DNA from: Duncaniella freteri
GTDB taxonomy: Bacteria > Bacteroidota > Bacteroidia > Bacteroidales > Muribaculaceae
Direction: 5' to 3'
Assembly: GCF_004766125.1 (NCBI RefSeq)
Contig: NZ_SJSA01000002.1
Coordinates: 434,001 to 498,000 of the forward strand
Length of the DNA: 64,000 bases
Positions 16,569 to 23,759 of this stretch are shown piece by piece. A program made the position numbers and the translations under genes. Below the pieces are notes generated by a model, which was not told the origin of the DNA, ran no database searches, and worked only from the letters and a program-made list of their open reading frames with translations. Positions within the stretch are counted from its first letter, which is position 1, and each line of letters opens with the position of its first letter.

Positions 16569-18983
16569 TTAGCGTTTGACATATTGCATATTTATTTTTG
16601 CCGGGTGTAAGTTTGCGGTTTTTGCCTTAAGCTCTATAGGAGTGTTTGATTTTCCTGCACGTAATATCACAAGTGCTTTTCCACGATATAGGGAGCGTCG
16701 AGCTGATTTTTCAGAGTAGGGGATGTGCAGTTCATTACTATGCATATCTCCGTTATCAACGGCTACAATACTGGCATCGCCGCTAAGCGATATCTCAATC
16801 TCTGAAGAGATGCCAGGAACTGTTCTTCCTTTTGCATCCACAGCTCTTATTACCACGTGGCATAAGTCATATCCGTCATTACGCCATGGGGCGTTTTCGG
16901 GTTCTGCAACAAGTTTCACAGCTTTTCCTGCGGTCTCTATTCTGTGGATTGCTACTTTTTTTCCGCTATTGTATGCTGTGGCTTCAAGTATGCCGGGTGA
17001 ATATGCAACGTTCTTCCATTCAAAACGATTTCGGAGCTTTGTGTTGCTAAGATTGTTTATGCGTCTTTTCAGGCTTTTGCCGTTGAGTCTTAGTTCTACT
17101 TCATCAGCATTGCTGAATACCGTGATATCATGAACATCACCTTTGCGGAAATTCCAATGATCCACCATTTCTGAACGTTTCATTTCCACATCATTCCATA
17201 GATATGATTCATTGCTCTTTTGCTGTATGCCTATATGTACCACTGGCTCATCGGAAAACATACTTTTAATGAACCAGGCCTCAGGTTTTGGCTGTAATGA
17301 CATATCAAACACTCCCTGTTCCCATCCTTTTGCCGGCCATCCAGCCGACTCACCGAGATAGTCGATCATGCCCCAATAGGCAAGTCCTATTACACGGTCG
17401 TTGTCAGGTTCATAAAAGTTGGGGCCCATGCCGCTTCGGTTTGCTTCGCTCTGATAAAAAATCATGTCGGGAAATCGACGTGAATCGCCTGGAAAATACA
17501 TGTAGCGATAGTTATAAGAAGCAATGTCGGTCTCACGAGCCAATGGTGCAGGTAATGAGTCTGTTTCAAGAGAACGGTATCGAGGATGCATGGCTACTGT
17601 CACTTGTCGTGTGGTGTCATAGCGTTCAAGCAGCGTTTTCTGCAATCGATATGCTGTTACACCCCAATCGTTAAAAGGCAGGTTGCTGTAACCTTGTAGC
17701 TCGTTTCCAAGGCTCCACATGATTACAGATGGGTGATTGCGGTCGCGTTTAATCCATTCGGGCAGATCATGCTGCCATTGAGCGGTCCAGTCCTTCCTTC
17801 CGCCGGAATATTGTTTGAGCCACTTGTCGTACAGCTCATCAACCACGAGTATGCCGAGGCTGTCACAGATGTTAAGAAAATCAGTGCTGTAAGGGTTATG
17901 AGACGTGCGAACATGGTTGAACCCGAAATCCTTAATCAATCGCAGACGTTTTTCTATCGCTTTCGGATATGCCGCAGCTCCAAGAGCTCCGAGGGTGTGA
18001 TGATTAGCTATACCTTTAAGCAATACTTTCTTGCCATTGAGCTTGAATCCGAATTCCGGTGAGAATTTGATATCTCTTATTCCGAATTTTACCGACATGC
18101 TGTCGGTAATGGCGGAATTGTCGGGCCTTCTTAGTTTCACATGCGCTGTATACAATGCCGGAGTCTCGCAGCTCCATAGCTGTGGATTTTCTATTCTGAA
18201 TGGATGGAGTGCATATTCCCTGTGCCTCCATTTAAGATTCACCGGAATAGTGTCGATACGAGATATCAGCGTGTTTCCGTCGGGTGATAATATATCCGTT
18301 TCTGCAATAAACCGATGGTCTCGGCTGCGTGACTCGGTCTCTATACTGATGTTTATTTTCGCTTTGCAAGTGTCTGTAACATTAGTTTGTACGCATAACC
18401 CATGCCTGCTGAAATACAATGTAGGGTCTGTGACTATGATTTTCACCTGTCGGTACAGTCCGCCTCCGGTGTACCAGCGGGAGTTGGAAGGCTTCCCGGT
18501 GTCAGTCTTGACTATGATTTCATTCTCCTGGCTATGACATATTTTTTTAGAGATGTCGATCTCAAATCCGAGATAGCCATAATCGGTCCCGCCAATATAT
18601 TCGCCGTTCAGGAATACATCGCCTACGAGCATTATGCCTTCAAAATCAAGTAGTATACGTTTCCCTTTCCAACTGTTTTGCGGAGTGAATCTCAATGAAT
18701 ATACACCTTTTGTTGGTTCTTTGAACGCTCTTGCGCTCAAGCGACTCTTAATATTGGCGGCTCCGTCTCTGTTGTCAGGTATTTCTTCTGATGACGGCTT
18801 TATCCATGGTTGCCCTATAAGATAATCATGAGGCAGATTCACAATTACAGAGGAATCTGAATCCTGATGTTGAAATCTCCATCCAAAGTCAAGAGGTATT
18901 ACTGTTCTTGCAGAAGTCTCTATGGATGTTTTAATTGAGAATATTGATATGGTTGTCAATAACAATAGTAGCTTTAATCTCAT
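16569..18983 (-). CDS. GH2 family beta-galactosidase-like glycoside hydrolase
   Basis: This 804-residue protein starts with a signal peptide (MRLKLLLLLTTISIFS). The GH2 order follows: sugar-binding domain with LPHDYLIGQPW, an immunoglobulin-like domain, and a TIM barrel with acid/base E428 in WSLGNELQ and nucleophile E513 in YQSEANRSG. The C-terminus adds two beta-sandwich domains of the DUF4982 / GH2 C-terminal type, common in Bacteroidota. It is probably periplasmic. Beta-galactosidase is the usual call, but beta-glucuronidase or galacturonidase activity is possible within this subfamily. It is the last clear host gene before the prophage. Confidence 0.92.
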   Translation of the reverse strand: MRLKLLLLLTTISIFSIKTSIETSARTVIPLDFGWRFQHQDSDSSVIVNLPHDYLIGQPWIKPSSEEIPDNRDGAANIKSRLSARAFKEPTKGVYSLRFTPQNSWKGKRILLDFEGIMLVGDVFLNGEYIGGTDYGYLGFEIDISKKICHSQENEIIVKTDTGKPSNSRWYTGGGLYRQVKIIVTDPTLYFSRHGLCVQTNVTDTCKAKINISIETESRSRDHRFIAETDILSPDGNTLISRIDTIPVNLKWRHREYALHPFRIENPQLWSCETPALYTAHVKLRRPDNSAITDSMSVKFGIRDIKFSPEFGFKLNGKKVLLKGIANHHTLGALGAAAYPKAIEKRLRLIKDFGFNHVRTSHNPYSTDFLNICDSLGILVVDELYDKWLKQYSGGRKDWTAQWQHDLPEWIKRDRNHPSVIMWSLGNELQGYSNLPFNDWGVTAYRLQKTLLERYDTTRQVTVAMHPRYRSLETDSLPAPLARETDIASYNYRYMYFPGDSRRFPDMIFYQSEANRSGMGPNFYEPDNDRVIGLAYWGMIDYLGESAGWPAKGWEQGVFDMSLQPKPEAWFIKSMFSDEPVVHIGIQQKSNESYLWNDVEMKRSEMVDHWNFRKGDVHDITVFSNADEVELRLNGKSLKRRINNLSNTKLRNRFEWKNVAYSPGILEATAYNSGKKVAIHRIETAGKAVKLVAEPENAPWRNDGYDLCHVVIRAVDAKGRTVPGISSEIEISLSGDASIVAVDNGDMHSNELHIPYSEKSARRSLYRGKALVILRAGKSNTPIELKAKTANLHPAKINMQYVKR

Positions 18984-19062
18984 TATTGCCAGGTATTACT
19001 ATTCAAGGTAAATATTTTCTGTCGGATAGTACGCGGACTTCTCATCAGACATTGGTAGAATG

Positions 19063-19070
19063 CAAAGTTA
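19063..19070 (-). promoter_or_regulatory. Probable -7 element of the GH2 gene
   Basis: The minus strand reads TAACTTTG at 19070-19063, 80 bases upstream of the GH2 start. No clear -33 element is seen. It indicates that host sequence extends at least to about 19,070. Confidence 0.45.
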
Positions 19071-19148
19071 CGAAAAATTTGTCGTACTTCTGCGTAGTCG
19101 GCTGAAAATCTTGTAATTTCAATAGGTCTTAATTCCGTGCCGACAATT

Positions 19149-19874
19149 TTACGGAAATGTTTTTGAGGATGTTACAGGTCCATAATCTGCTACGAATGTG
19201 TCATATTGATTTTTAGTTTTACCAATTATTGAGAATGATTGAAATCGCTTGGTTAATTCTTGGAGTTCATGCTCTGATGCCTTAGGAATCACAACAGACC
19301 ATTGGAGTGTTCCACAAATACTCTTGCCATAGAAATCAGATGCTGCTTGGGGAGAAGGATATTCCCAGTGATAATTCGGCTCGGATACAAGAAATGACGC
19401 ATCTATCATATTCTGAATGTTTTCATCATACCATTTGTTGAAATCTTCACTATTACTGTGTATATAAGAGAAAGATTCCAGATACACTATCCTCCACGGT
19501 CCTGTAAATTGAGGATTGAATTTTCTATACGATGCTCCTAAAGTAGAGTTATCTGCTTTGCCAATCAAAGTATTGAAAGATTCAGTTTTGAATTTTGCTT
19601 CCTCCTCGGTATTTACATATTCTAACCACTTTATAATTAAAGTGGATTCATACGAAAATGATGGCATATTGCGAACTGGGATTGAATATGTCATTATTTC
19701 CTCATTTTCTTGACACCATCGTAAATAGTCATTTATACATTCGGGGTTAACAGATATTCCGGATGCTTGATATTCAACAAGCCATTTGTCTTGTGCCATC
19801 GGCGTTGGATCATCAGAAGAGCATCCATATAGAAAGATGCTTAATATCCCGATTGTCCAATATAAGTATTTCAT
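19149..19874 (-). CDS. Prophage lipoprotein, candidate superinfection-exclusion or conversion factor
   Basis: This 241-residue protein has a signal peptide and lipobox ending LYGC (Cys17), followed by SSDDPTP, so it should be an anchored lipoprotein. The mature part is soluble with many aromatic residues and no family I recognise. Its start overlaps the repressor stop by 4 bases, so it should be expressed from the repressor promoter in the lysogen. Lysogen-expressed lipoproteins beside repressors often block DNA entry of related phages; that role here is inference from position. It could instead be a neutral moron gene. Confidence 0.8.
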   Translation of the reverse strand: MKYLYWTIGILSIFLYGCSSDDPTPMAQDKWLVEYQASGISVNPECINDYLRWCQENEEIMTYSIPVRNMPSFSYESTLIIKWLEYVNTEEEAKFKTESFNTLIGKADNSTLGASYRKFNPQFTGPWRIVYLESFSYIHSNSEDFNKWYDENIQNMIDASFLVSEPNYHWEYPSPQAASDFYGKSICGTLQWSVVIPKASEHELQELTKRFQSFSIIGKTKNQYDTFVADYGPVTSSKTFP

Positions 19875-20233
19875 TTTCCGATTTGTTTTTCAAGTTGAGT
19901 AATACGCTCTTTGAGCATGGCGATAGTTTCTGATTTGGATTTGAGGGCATCGTTTAGAGTAGTGATTGTATCCACAAGACCATTTATACGCGCTATGTCC
20001 TCTGAGTTGTCTTCTTTTCTTATGAGCATTTCACCGTTGCCCCTTAGCAGCCACTCAGCAGAGATTTCAGGATATGCCTGAAGAATGCTTACAACTGTTT
20101 CGATACTGATACCTCTAAGACCCTTAATCTGGTTATCAAGGGTCTTTTGAGGTATTCCGCTTCTTATGGCAAGTGCGCGAATCGACATGCCGCTATATGC
20201 AACGATTTCCTTTAGACGGGTAAGAATGTCCAT
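19871..20233 (-). CDS. XRE-type phage repressor
   Basis: The 120-residue protein has an N-terminal helix-turn-helix (about residues 4-60, with MSIRALAIRSGIPQKTLDNQIKG as two segments) and a short linker containing EWLLRGNGEML, typical of Bacteroidota phage repressors. A C-terminal coiled coil (about 75-118) is suited to dimerisation. It has no LexA-like peptidase domain, so induction probably uses another route. It is read leftward, divergent from the early region, with palindromic sites between. It shares a transcript with the downstream lipoprotein. Confidence 0.88.
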   Translation of the reverse strand: MDILTRLKEIVAYSGMSIRALAIRSGIPQKTLDNQIKGLRGISIETVVSILQAYPEISAEWLLRGNGEMLIRKEDNSEDIARINGLVDTITTLNDALKSKSETIAMLKERITQLEKQIGK

Positions 20234-20261
20234 ATTGCCTAAATGTTAATAATTCTAAAAA

Positions 20262-20279
20262 TTAGCCCAAACGAGCCTA
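20262..20279. promoter_or_regulatory. Repressor operator, left site
   Basis: TTAGCCCAAACGAGCCTA is an imperfect dyad with the same half-site (TTAGCYCA) as the site at 20294. Centre-to-centre distance is 32 bases, about three helical turns. Confidence 0.65.
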
Positions 20280-20284
20280 CATAA

Positions 20285-20316
20285 TTTGCATTATTAGCTC
20301 AAATGGGCTAACTTTG
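20285..20316 (+). promoter_or_regulatory. Early rightward promoter
   Basis: TTTG at 20285-20288, exactly 20 bases of spacer, and TAACTTTG at 20309-20316 form a consensus Bacteroidota promoter. It lies 80 bases before the first early gene. Confidence 0.8.
20294..20311. promoter_or_regulatory. Repressor operator, right site overlapping the early promoter
   Basis: TTAGCTCAAATGGGCTAA is a near-perfect palindrome. It fills most of the spacer of the early promoter and overlaps its -7 box by three bases, so a bound repressor would block RNA polymerase. Confidence 0.72.
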
Positions 20317-20396
20317 CATCATCTTCAATCAAACACTACAAAATTAGCAAATTTGATTGAGATGAGCAAGAACATAATCAACAAAATATAAGCAAG

Positions 20397-20753
20397 ATGA
20401 CCCCAAACGAGACTAAACTCCAAAACCTCCGCAACTACCTTGATACCCTCATCGGGGAGTATCGGGAGGCAATTTCATCATCCGTCCGCGAGATGGAGAA
20501 GTTCAATATCTCTCCCGAAGATTTCCGCAAAGAGTCCGTCAGCCTCAACGTAGCCGCCTTTACCCTCGGCTATCTCAATCTGGCAAAAGAGGTATCCGAA
20601 AAATCGGACTACAAAACAACCGAGAATTATATCCGCTTCCACAAGCATCAGATTGAAACCAAGACAATCGGTGAGGCAGGTGTAATCACTCTTGCTCAAA
20701 ACGCCACAATCTCGGCTCTCTCCACCATCATAGACCTCTACCTCGATAAATAA
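20397..20753 (+). CDS. Hypothetical early phage protein (118 aa)
   Basis: This is the first gene of the rightward early transcript. It is mostly helical in appearance, with charged N-terminal helices and a hydrophobic C-terminal segment (ATISALSTIIDLYL), but no clear membrane span and no family I recognise. By position it could be an immunity-control or host-takeover protein, but nothing in the sequence shows this. The next gene begins 24 bases downstream, after a copy of the AAGTCAAACCAATAA leader. Confidence 0.7.
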   Translation: MTPNETKLQNLRNYLDTLIGEYREAISSSVREMEKFNISPEDFRKESVSLNVAAFTLGYLNLAKEVSEKSDYKTTENYIRFHKHQIETKTIGEAGVITLAQNATISALSTIIDLYLDK

Positions 20754-20767
20754 AGTCAAACCAATAA
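20752..20767 (+). repeat. Dispersed leader motif AAGTCAAACCAATAA (first of eight copies)
   Basis: Copies of (A)AAGTCAAACCAATAA occur at about 20752, 23732, 31395, 39837, 40252, 41190 and 63904. Each ends 8-13 bases upstream of an ATG (20778, 23760, 31419, 39867, 40277, 41216, 63931). A shorter copy near 21263 precedes the tRNA region instead of a gene. Copies at 40252 and 41190 lie between genes of one operon, so it is not just part of a promoter. Confidence 0.85.
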
Positions 20768-20777
20768 CCTTTTAACA

Positions 20778-21254
20778 ATGGATCAGAACACAGCCTATCA
20801 GTACAAGGCACTTAACGAGGACTCTTACAACAGCCTCGCCGCCTTTGCAGTATCCACTCCTGCAACCGTAACCCTCCACCCCGGACTTCTTACCATCGTA
20901 ATCACCGGCGACGACGCCAACGAGGTTGGCAAGTTCATCGACAGAGAGGGTCTTGACTTCCACATCAACCCGATTGAGTTTCATGACGAGACTCTCGGTG
21001 CTGTAATTGACTGCGAGACCACCGATGCTGGCACCCTCCGCAAAATCATCTACCGCATGATGGGAGAGCGCTCCGCGATGGAAGAACACCACAATGGTGC
21101 TCTTGCCGAAATTACCGCCCAGCGCGACAGCGCGAAGAAAGACCGTGACATGTATATGCGCTGGTATTCTGATAGCACAAACCGAGAAGACCGCGTCAAA
21201 GGTCAGGTTCAGGCAATAGCATTGCTGCTGAACGAAATCTTCCCCGAGAAGTAA
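20778..21254 (+). CDS. Hypothetical early phage protein (158 aa)
   Basis: The N-terminal half (about residues 20-90) alternates short hydrophobic strands, and the C-terminal half is a charged helix likely to form a coiled coil (EITAQRDSAKKDRDMYMRWY). I do not recognise a family. It is preceded by the dispersed leader motif with a 10-base gap, and followed by the tRNA-rich stretch. It is probably co-transcribed with the gene at 20397. Confidence 0.7.
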   Translation: MDQNTAYQYKALNEDSYNSLAAFAVSTPATVTLHPGLLTIVITGDDANEVGKFIDREGLDFHINPIEFHDETLGAVIDCETTDAGTLRKIIYRMMGERSAMEEHHNGALAEITAQRDSAKKDRDMYMRWYSDSTNREDRVKGQVQAIALLLNEIFPEK

Positions 21255-21348
21255 CCCCCGCCAAAGTCAAACCAACCATAACGGCTGCTCAAGAGTGAGC
21301 ACATAGCCCAGGGGCAAGAGAGCCCCGACCCCGAAAGGGGTTTTAATC

Positions 21349-21423
21349 GGGAGTATCGCCAAGCGGTTAAGGCCGGGACCGAAAGTCCTAAGTCGGAGGG
21401 TTCGACTCCCCCTGCTCCCACCA
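21349..21423 (+). tRNA. Phage tRNA, isotype uncertain (loop reads GAA, Phe-like), with encoded CCA
   Basis: Acceptor GGGAGTA pairs with TGCTCCC, followed by A and an encoded CCA. The D-arm GCC/GGC and T-arm GAGGG-TTCGACT-CCCCC are good. The anticodon hairpin is odd: with a 7-base loop (CCGAAAG) the anticodon would be GAA, but position 33 is C instead of U and the stem keeps only four pairs. It may be degenerate or have a non-decoding role. Confidence 0.65.
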
Positions 21424-21768
21424 CCAAAGAAGAGTACCTTGACAAGTCTGGAATTTCCGCTGACACGCCCGGACGGGAGACCGCCGGAACATCAGCGATG
21501 AGTAGTAGCCGATAAAGAAGCAGTCGAGTATGCCGAGAGGTGAAAGACACTTTGAAACGGGTCGGTGCTACGGTAAGAAAGAACCATCCGTGCTTATGCC
21601 GAAGAATGACGGATGGCGAGTTGAGTCGTGTCCGCTCGTGGCAAATGGACCGGTATAAACTGAATCAATAGCACGTCTGAATCCGAAATCAAAACGTAGC
21701 ATACCTTATGACCGTCTGAAAATGGTTGACGGGTGAGACAAGGATAGGAACGTGAATGATTATAAATC
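21424..21768. other. 345-base stretch between two tRNAs without a convincing gene
   Basis: No open frame here looks like a conserved protein. The longest plausible one (from an ATG near 21529) is about 42 codons. Several hairpins are possible, the clearest being CCATCCGT (21584-21591) with ACGGATGG (21609-21616). It may be a processed spacer or hold a non-coding RNA. Confidence 0.5.
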
Positions 21769-21841
21769 GAACGGTGTAGCTCAGTTGGTAGAGCGGTCTG
21801 TGAAACAGATGCGTCGGCGGTTCGAGCCCGCCCATCGTTCC
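21769..21841 (+). tRNA. Phage tRNA, probably Phe (GAA)
   Basis: A 73-base cloverleaf with acceptor GAACGGT/ATCGTTC, a standard D-arm (TAGCTCAGTTGGTAGAGC), T-arm GGCGG-TTCGAGC-CCGCC, and anticodon loop GTGAAAC reading GAA with U33. CCA is not encoded. The 32/38 positions (G and C) can pair, which is unusual. Confidence 0.85.
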
Positions 21842-21861
21842 TCACTCAATTAACAACCTAT

Positions 21862-22080
21862 ATGGAAAAGACTATTAAAGTAGCCACTCTCGGCATAGCT
21901 GAAGAGCTTAGAAATATGGAGATAGGCGATGTCGTTCAGTTTCCTGTCCCCAAGTATAATTACAATTCAATTCGCACCTCCCCCGGCACCACACTTGTAG
22001 CCGAAACAATGGAGGGGCGAAAGTGGAAAACAAGAAAAGACATAGATAACAAATGTGTCTTTGTAACCAGAACCGCATAG
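21862..22080 (+). CDS. Hypothetical small phage protein (72 aa)
   Basis: This is a basic 72-residue protein that begins 20 bases after a tRNA. It has an IGDVVQFPVPKYNYNSIRTSPG centre in two parts, and a pattern of short strands ending in CVFVTRT. Similar small proteins with an 'R-T-x-x...' ending are common beside tRNAs in Bacteroidota prophages and look like small nucleic-acid-binding folds, but I cannot name a family. The next gene starts four bases after its stop. Confidence 0.65.
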   Translation: MEKTIKVATLGIAEELRNMEIGDVVQFPVPKYNYNSIRTSPGTTLVAETMEGRKWKTRKDIDNKCVFVTRTA

Positions 22081-22083
22081 ACT

Positions 22084-22332
22084 ATGGGAAGATGTCTTGT
22101 AACTTCGGTAAACCCTGCGGAGATCATGCTTGAGAATATCTTCCGCGTCATGGAGCGTGAGACGTTCTGCAAAGATACAGCTGCGAAAATCGTTGGCGGT
22201 GTGAAGAAGTTAGAGGACTTGATTGCCGCCGGCGAAATTGATGCTGAAAAGGGATGCAATGCCCAAAACAGCAAATGGAAATGCAATGCCGCCCAAGTTC
22301 TGCGACATTGCCGGAATATGAGAAACAAATGA
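22084..22332 (+). CDS. Hypothetical small phage protein (82 aa)
   Basis: An 82-residue, mainly helical protein with a Cys-rich, basic C-terminus (KGCNAQNSKWKCNAAQVLRHC, read in two parts). It follows the 72-residue gene by three bases, so the two are co-translated. The tail KWKCN..VLRHCRNMR could bind nucleic acid. No family recognised. Confidence 0.62.
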   Translation: MGRCLVTSVNPAEIMLENIFRVMERETFCKDTAAKIVGGVKKLEDLIAAGEIDAEKGCNAQNSKWKCNAAQVLRHCRNMRNK

Positions 22333-22462
22333 ACTTACCACATAGTAGCCCGTGAGGGTGTTTTTCATTATAAGAATCAATAGATTGCCTTGAGTGCCCG
22401 TGAGGGTCGTGGCATCATCTTTAATCAAACCCCGATAGCCGAGCGGGTAATCTCGGCCACTT

Positions 22463-22551
22463 GGTCGGTAAAGCTCACGTGTTGGAGGCGTGAGGAGCGA
22501 AATAACCGATGGAGCCATCGGCCCTCATGGGTTCGATTCCCATACCGGCCA
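22463..22551 (+). tRNA. tRNA-like gene, class II size, abnormal D-arm (Ser GGA-like)
   Basis: Acceptor GGTCGGT (22463) pairs with ACCGGCC (22544-22550). The T-arm ATGGG-TTCGATT-CCCAT is perfect, and the 89-base length is that of class II tRNAs. CTCACG/CGTGAG with a loop containing TTGGAGG would give anticodon GGA, and CCGATG/CATCGG would be the variable arm; this leaves no normal D-arm. A typical D-arm sequence (GCCGAG...CTCGGC, about 22439-22458) lies just upstream instead. It could be degenerate, rearranged or processed unusually. Confidence 0.45.
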
Positions 22552-22616
22552 CACCCCAAATTAGAATAATATCATTAACGCCGGATGGTCTGTGAAGATA
22601 GTCCGGTTTTTTCACA

Positions 22617-22721
22617 TGAGAGACTGACATTTGGTGAGTGTCCCCCGGGTTGAACCGGGCGTAGGTGAATAATCGCGGCCGCTAAATAGCCTACAAGCAG
22701 GTTCGACTCCTGCTCTCTCAA
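22617..22721 (+). tRNA. Phage class II tRNA, Ser (TGA)-like, with a very long variable arm
   Basis: Acceptor TGAGAGA/TCTCTCA (7 of 7), D-stem GACA/TGTC, anticodon stem CCCGG/CCGGG and T-stem GCAGG/CCTGC are all perfect. The anticodon loop is GTTGAA, six bases, reading TGA if U33 is the first T. The variable arm (GTAGG...CCTAC, 22661-22694) is about 34 bases and contains the palindrome GCGGCCGC. Total length 105 bases is large for a tRNA. The discriminator is A, not the G usual for Ser. Confidence 0.6.
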
Positions 22722-22747
22722 CTACATCATCAAAACACATCATCAAA

Positions 22748-22981
22748 ATGGATAAGCCAACAATCTCCAAGCGCATCAGCGCCGGAACTCGCGTCTATTA
22801 CATCGACGCGCACAACGACCGCAAAGGTCAGCCGTATATTTCCATTTCGGAAATACCTACCGACAAATCGCCAGGCAAAAAGAAAAGGCAGCGTATCTTC
22901 CTCCATGCAGAGAACGTGGACCAATTCGCCCAGGCATTTGCCGAGGTCGCAAACCATATTAAGAATGAATCTCAAAGATGA
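22748..22981 (+). CDS. PUR-domain (DUF3276-like) nucleic-acid-binding protein
   Basis: This 77-residue protein matches the small PUR-alpha-like domain proteins of Bacteroidota. It has a strand segment TRVYYIDAHNDRKGQPYISISE, read in parts, and a C-terminal helix IFLHAENVDQFAQAFAEV. Such proteins bind single-stranded DNA or RNA. The start of the next gene lies inside its last codons (17-base overlap), so translation is coupled. It stands at the front of the replication/recombination block. Confidence 0.7.
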   Translation: MDKPTISKRISAGTRVYYIDAHNDRKGQPYISISEIPTDKSPGKKKRQRIFLHAENVDQFAQAFAEVANHIKNESQR

Positions 22982-23372
22982 CCCGATTGTTCTTCTCGGC
23001 TGGAGTTGCCCGTATTGTGGTTCTCCAACGAAACTCGTTGACGACACGGAAATCTACGGGCGATCATACGGCACCAAGTGCTATCTCTGCAAACCGTGTG
23101 GGGCATGGGTCGGCTGTCATAAGAACTCGGACAAAGCACTCGGCAGAGTCGCAAACAAAGAACTGCGACAACTGAAACATCAGGCTCACGAGGCTTTTGA
23201 CCCCATCTGGAAAGACGGCTATCTCCCACGCACTGCCGCTTATGAGGTCTTGTCCGTTGCTTTCGGACTCCCGATAGAGCAAACTCACATAGGAATGTTC
23301 GATGAGGATATGTGCCGGAAAGTAATCTCATTGTCAAACACAATTCTTAAATACATCAGAGAAGATAGCTAA
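22965..23372 (+). CDS. Zinc-finger phage protein, DUF3268-like
   Basis: From the ATG at 22965 it has 135 residues. A zinc ribbon lies at the N-terminus: WSCPYCGSP near residue 13 and YLCKPCGAWVGCH near residue 40. The rest (KALGRVANKELRQLKHQAHEAFDPIW in parts) fits the phage family annotated DUF3268. A longer frame from 22905 overlaps the PUR gene too far and adds unconserved sequence. The role is probably nucleic-acid binding. Its cysteines are complete. Confidence 0.72.
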   Translation: MNLKDDPIVLLGWSCPYCGSPTKLVDDTEIYGRSYGTKCYLCKPCGAWVGCHKNSDKALGRVANKELRQLKHQAHEAFDPIWKDGYLPRTAAYEVLSVAFGLPIEQTHIGMFDEDMCRKVISLSNTILKYIREDS

Positions 23373-23424
23373 ACAAATAACACGCGGCAAGTTTCTCCTT
23401 ATAGAATGTACCGCTGGTGAGCTG

Positions 23425-23643
23425 ATGAATGCTGTCGGCTCCGACATCTGCATCTGCGATTGGTGCGGCAGACCATACCTCCCCTCTGATAAAGGGGTCT
23501 ACATTGCAGTCCTTAATCATTGGTATTGTAAGGAGTGCTTTTATGAATGGGCGGCACAAGCCACCTGGTATCCCCAAGATGCCGATGTTGAGCGTAAGAA
23601 TTTCAGCTTCTATGCTCCTCGTCTCGGAGTCAAATGTCAGTAA
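23425..23643 (+). CDS. Small zinc-finger-like phage protein (72 aa)
   Basis: It has two Cys pairs, CICDWCGRPY near residue 9 and YCKECFYEW near residue 34, spaced as in a treble-clef or ribbon zinc finger. It is otherwise unrecognised. Its last codons (K-C-Q-stop) fall inside the repeated promoter-region sequence ATGTCAGTAAATGTTAAGG, which also supplies the same ending to the gene at 39013. Confidence 0.68.
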   Translation: MNAVGSDICICDWCGRPYLPSDKGVYIAVLNHWYCKECFYEWAAQATWYPQDADVERKNFSFYAPRLGVKCQ

Positions 23644-23656
23644 ATGTTAAGGCGTA

Positions 23657-23706
23657 AAAATGGCGGGCAATGCGTTTGCGTAACTCGTTAAAAATGACTA
23701 ACTTTA
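23657..23706 (+). promoter_or_regulatory. Phage promoter module 1 (recombination block)
   Basis: An upstream element beginning AAAATGGCGGGCA runs directly into TTTG at 23675-23678. A 20-base spacer and TAACTTTA at 23699-23706 follow. It is one of five modules of identical 50-base layout. The leader motif and the SSAP gene follow at 23760. Confidence 0.8.
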
Positions 23707-23759
23707 CTGTATATCAGAAACAATGATATTAAAAGTCAAACCAATAAAAACCTACCTAT

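Noticed and set aside
21529..21660. 42-codon frame between the two phage tRNAs
   Set aside because: It is short, lacks the leader motif and family resemblance, and overlaps a hairpin. It was kept only as a remark in the non-coding stretch.
22675..22682. GCGGCCGC palindrome in the tRNA variable arm as a regulatory site
   Set aside because: It lies inside the loop of the variable arm and is explained by tRNA structure. A single 8-base palindrome is weak evidence for a separate site.
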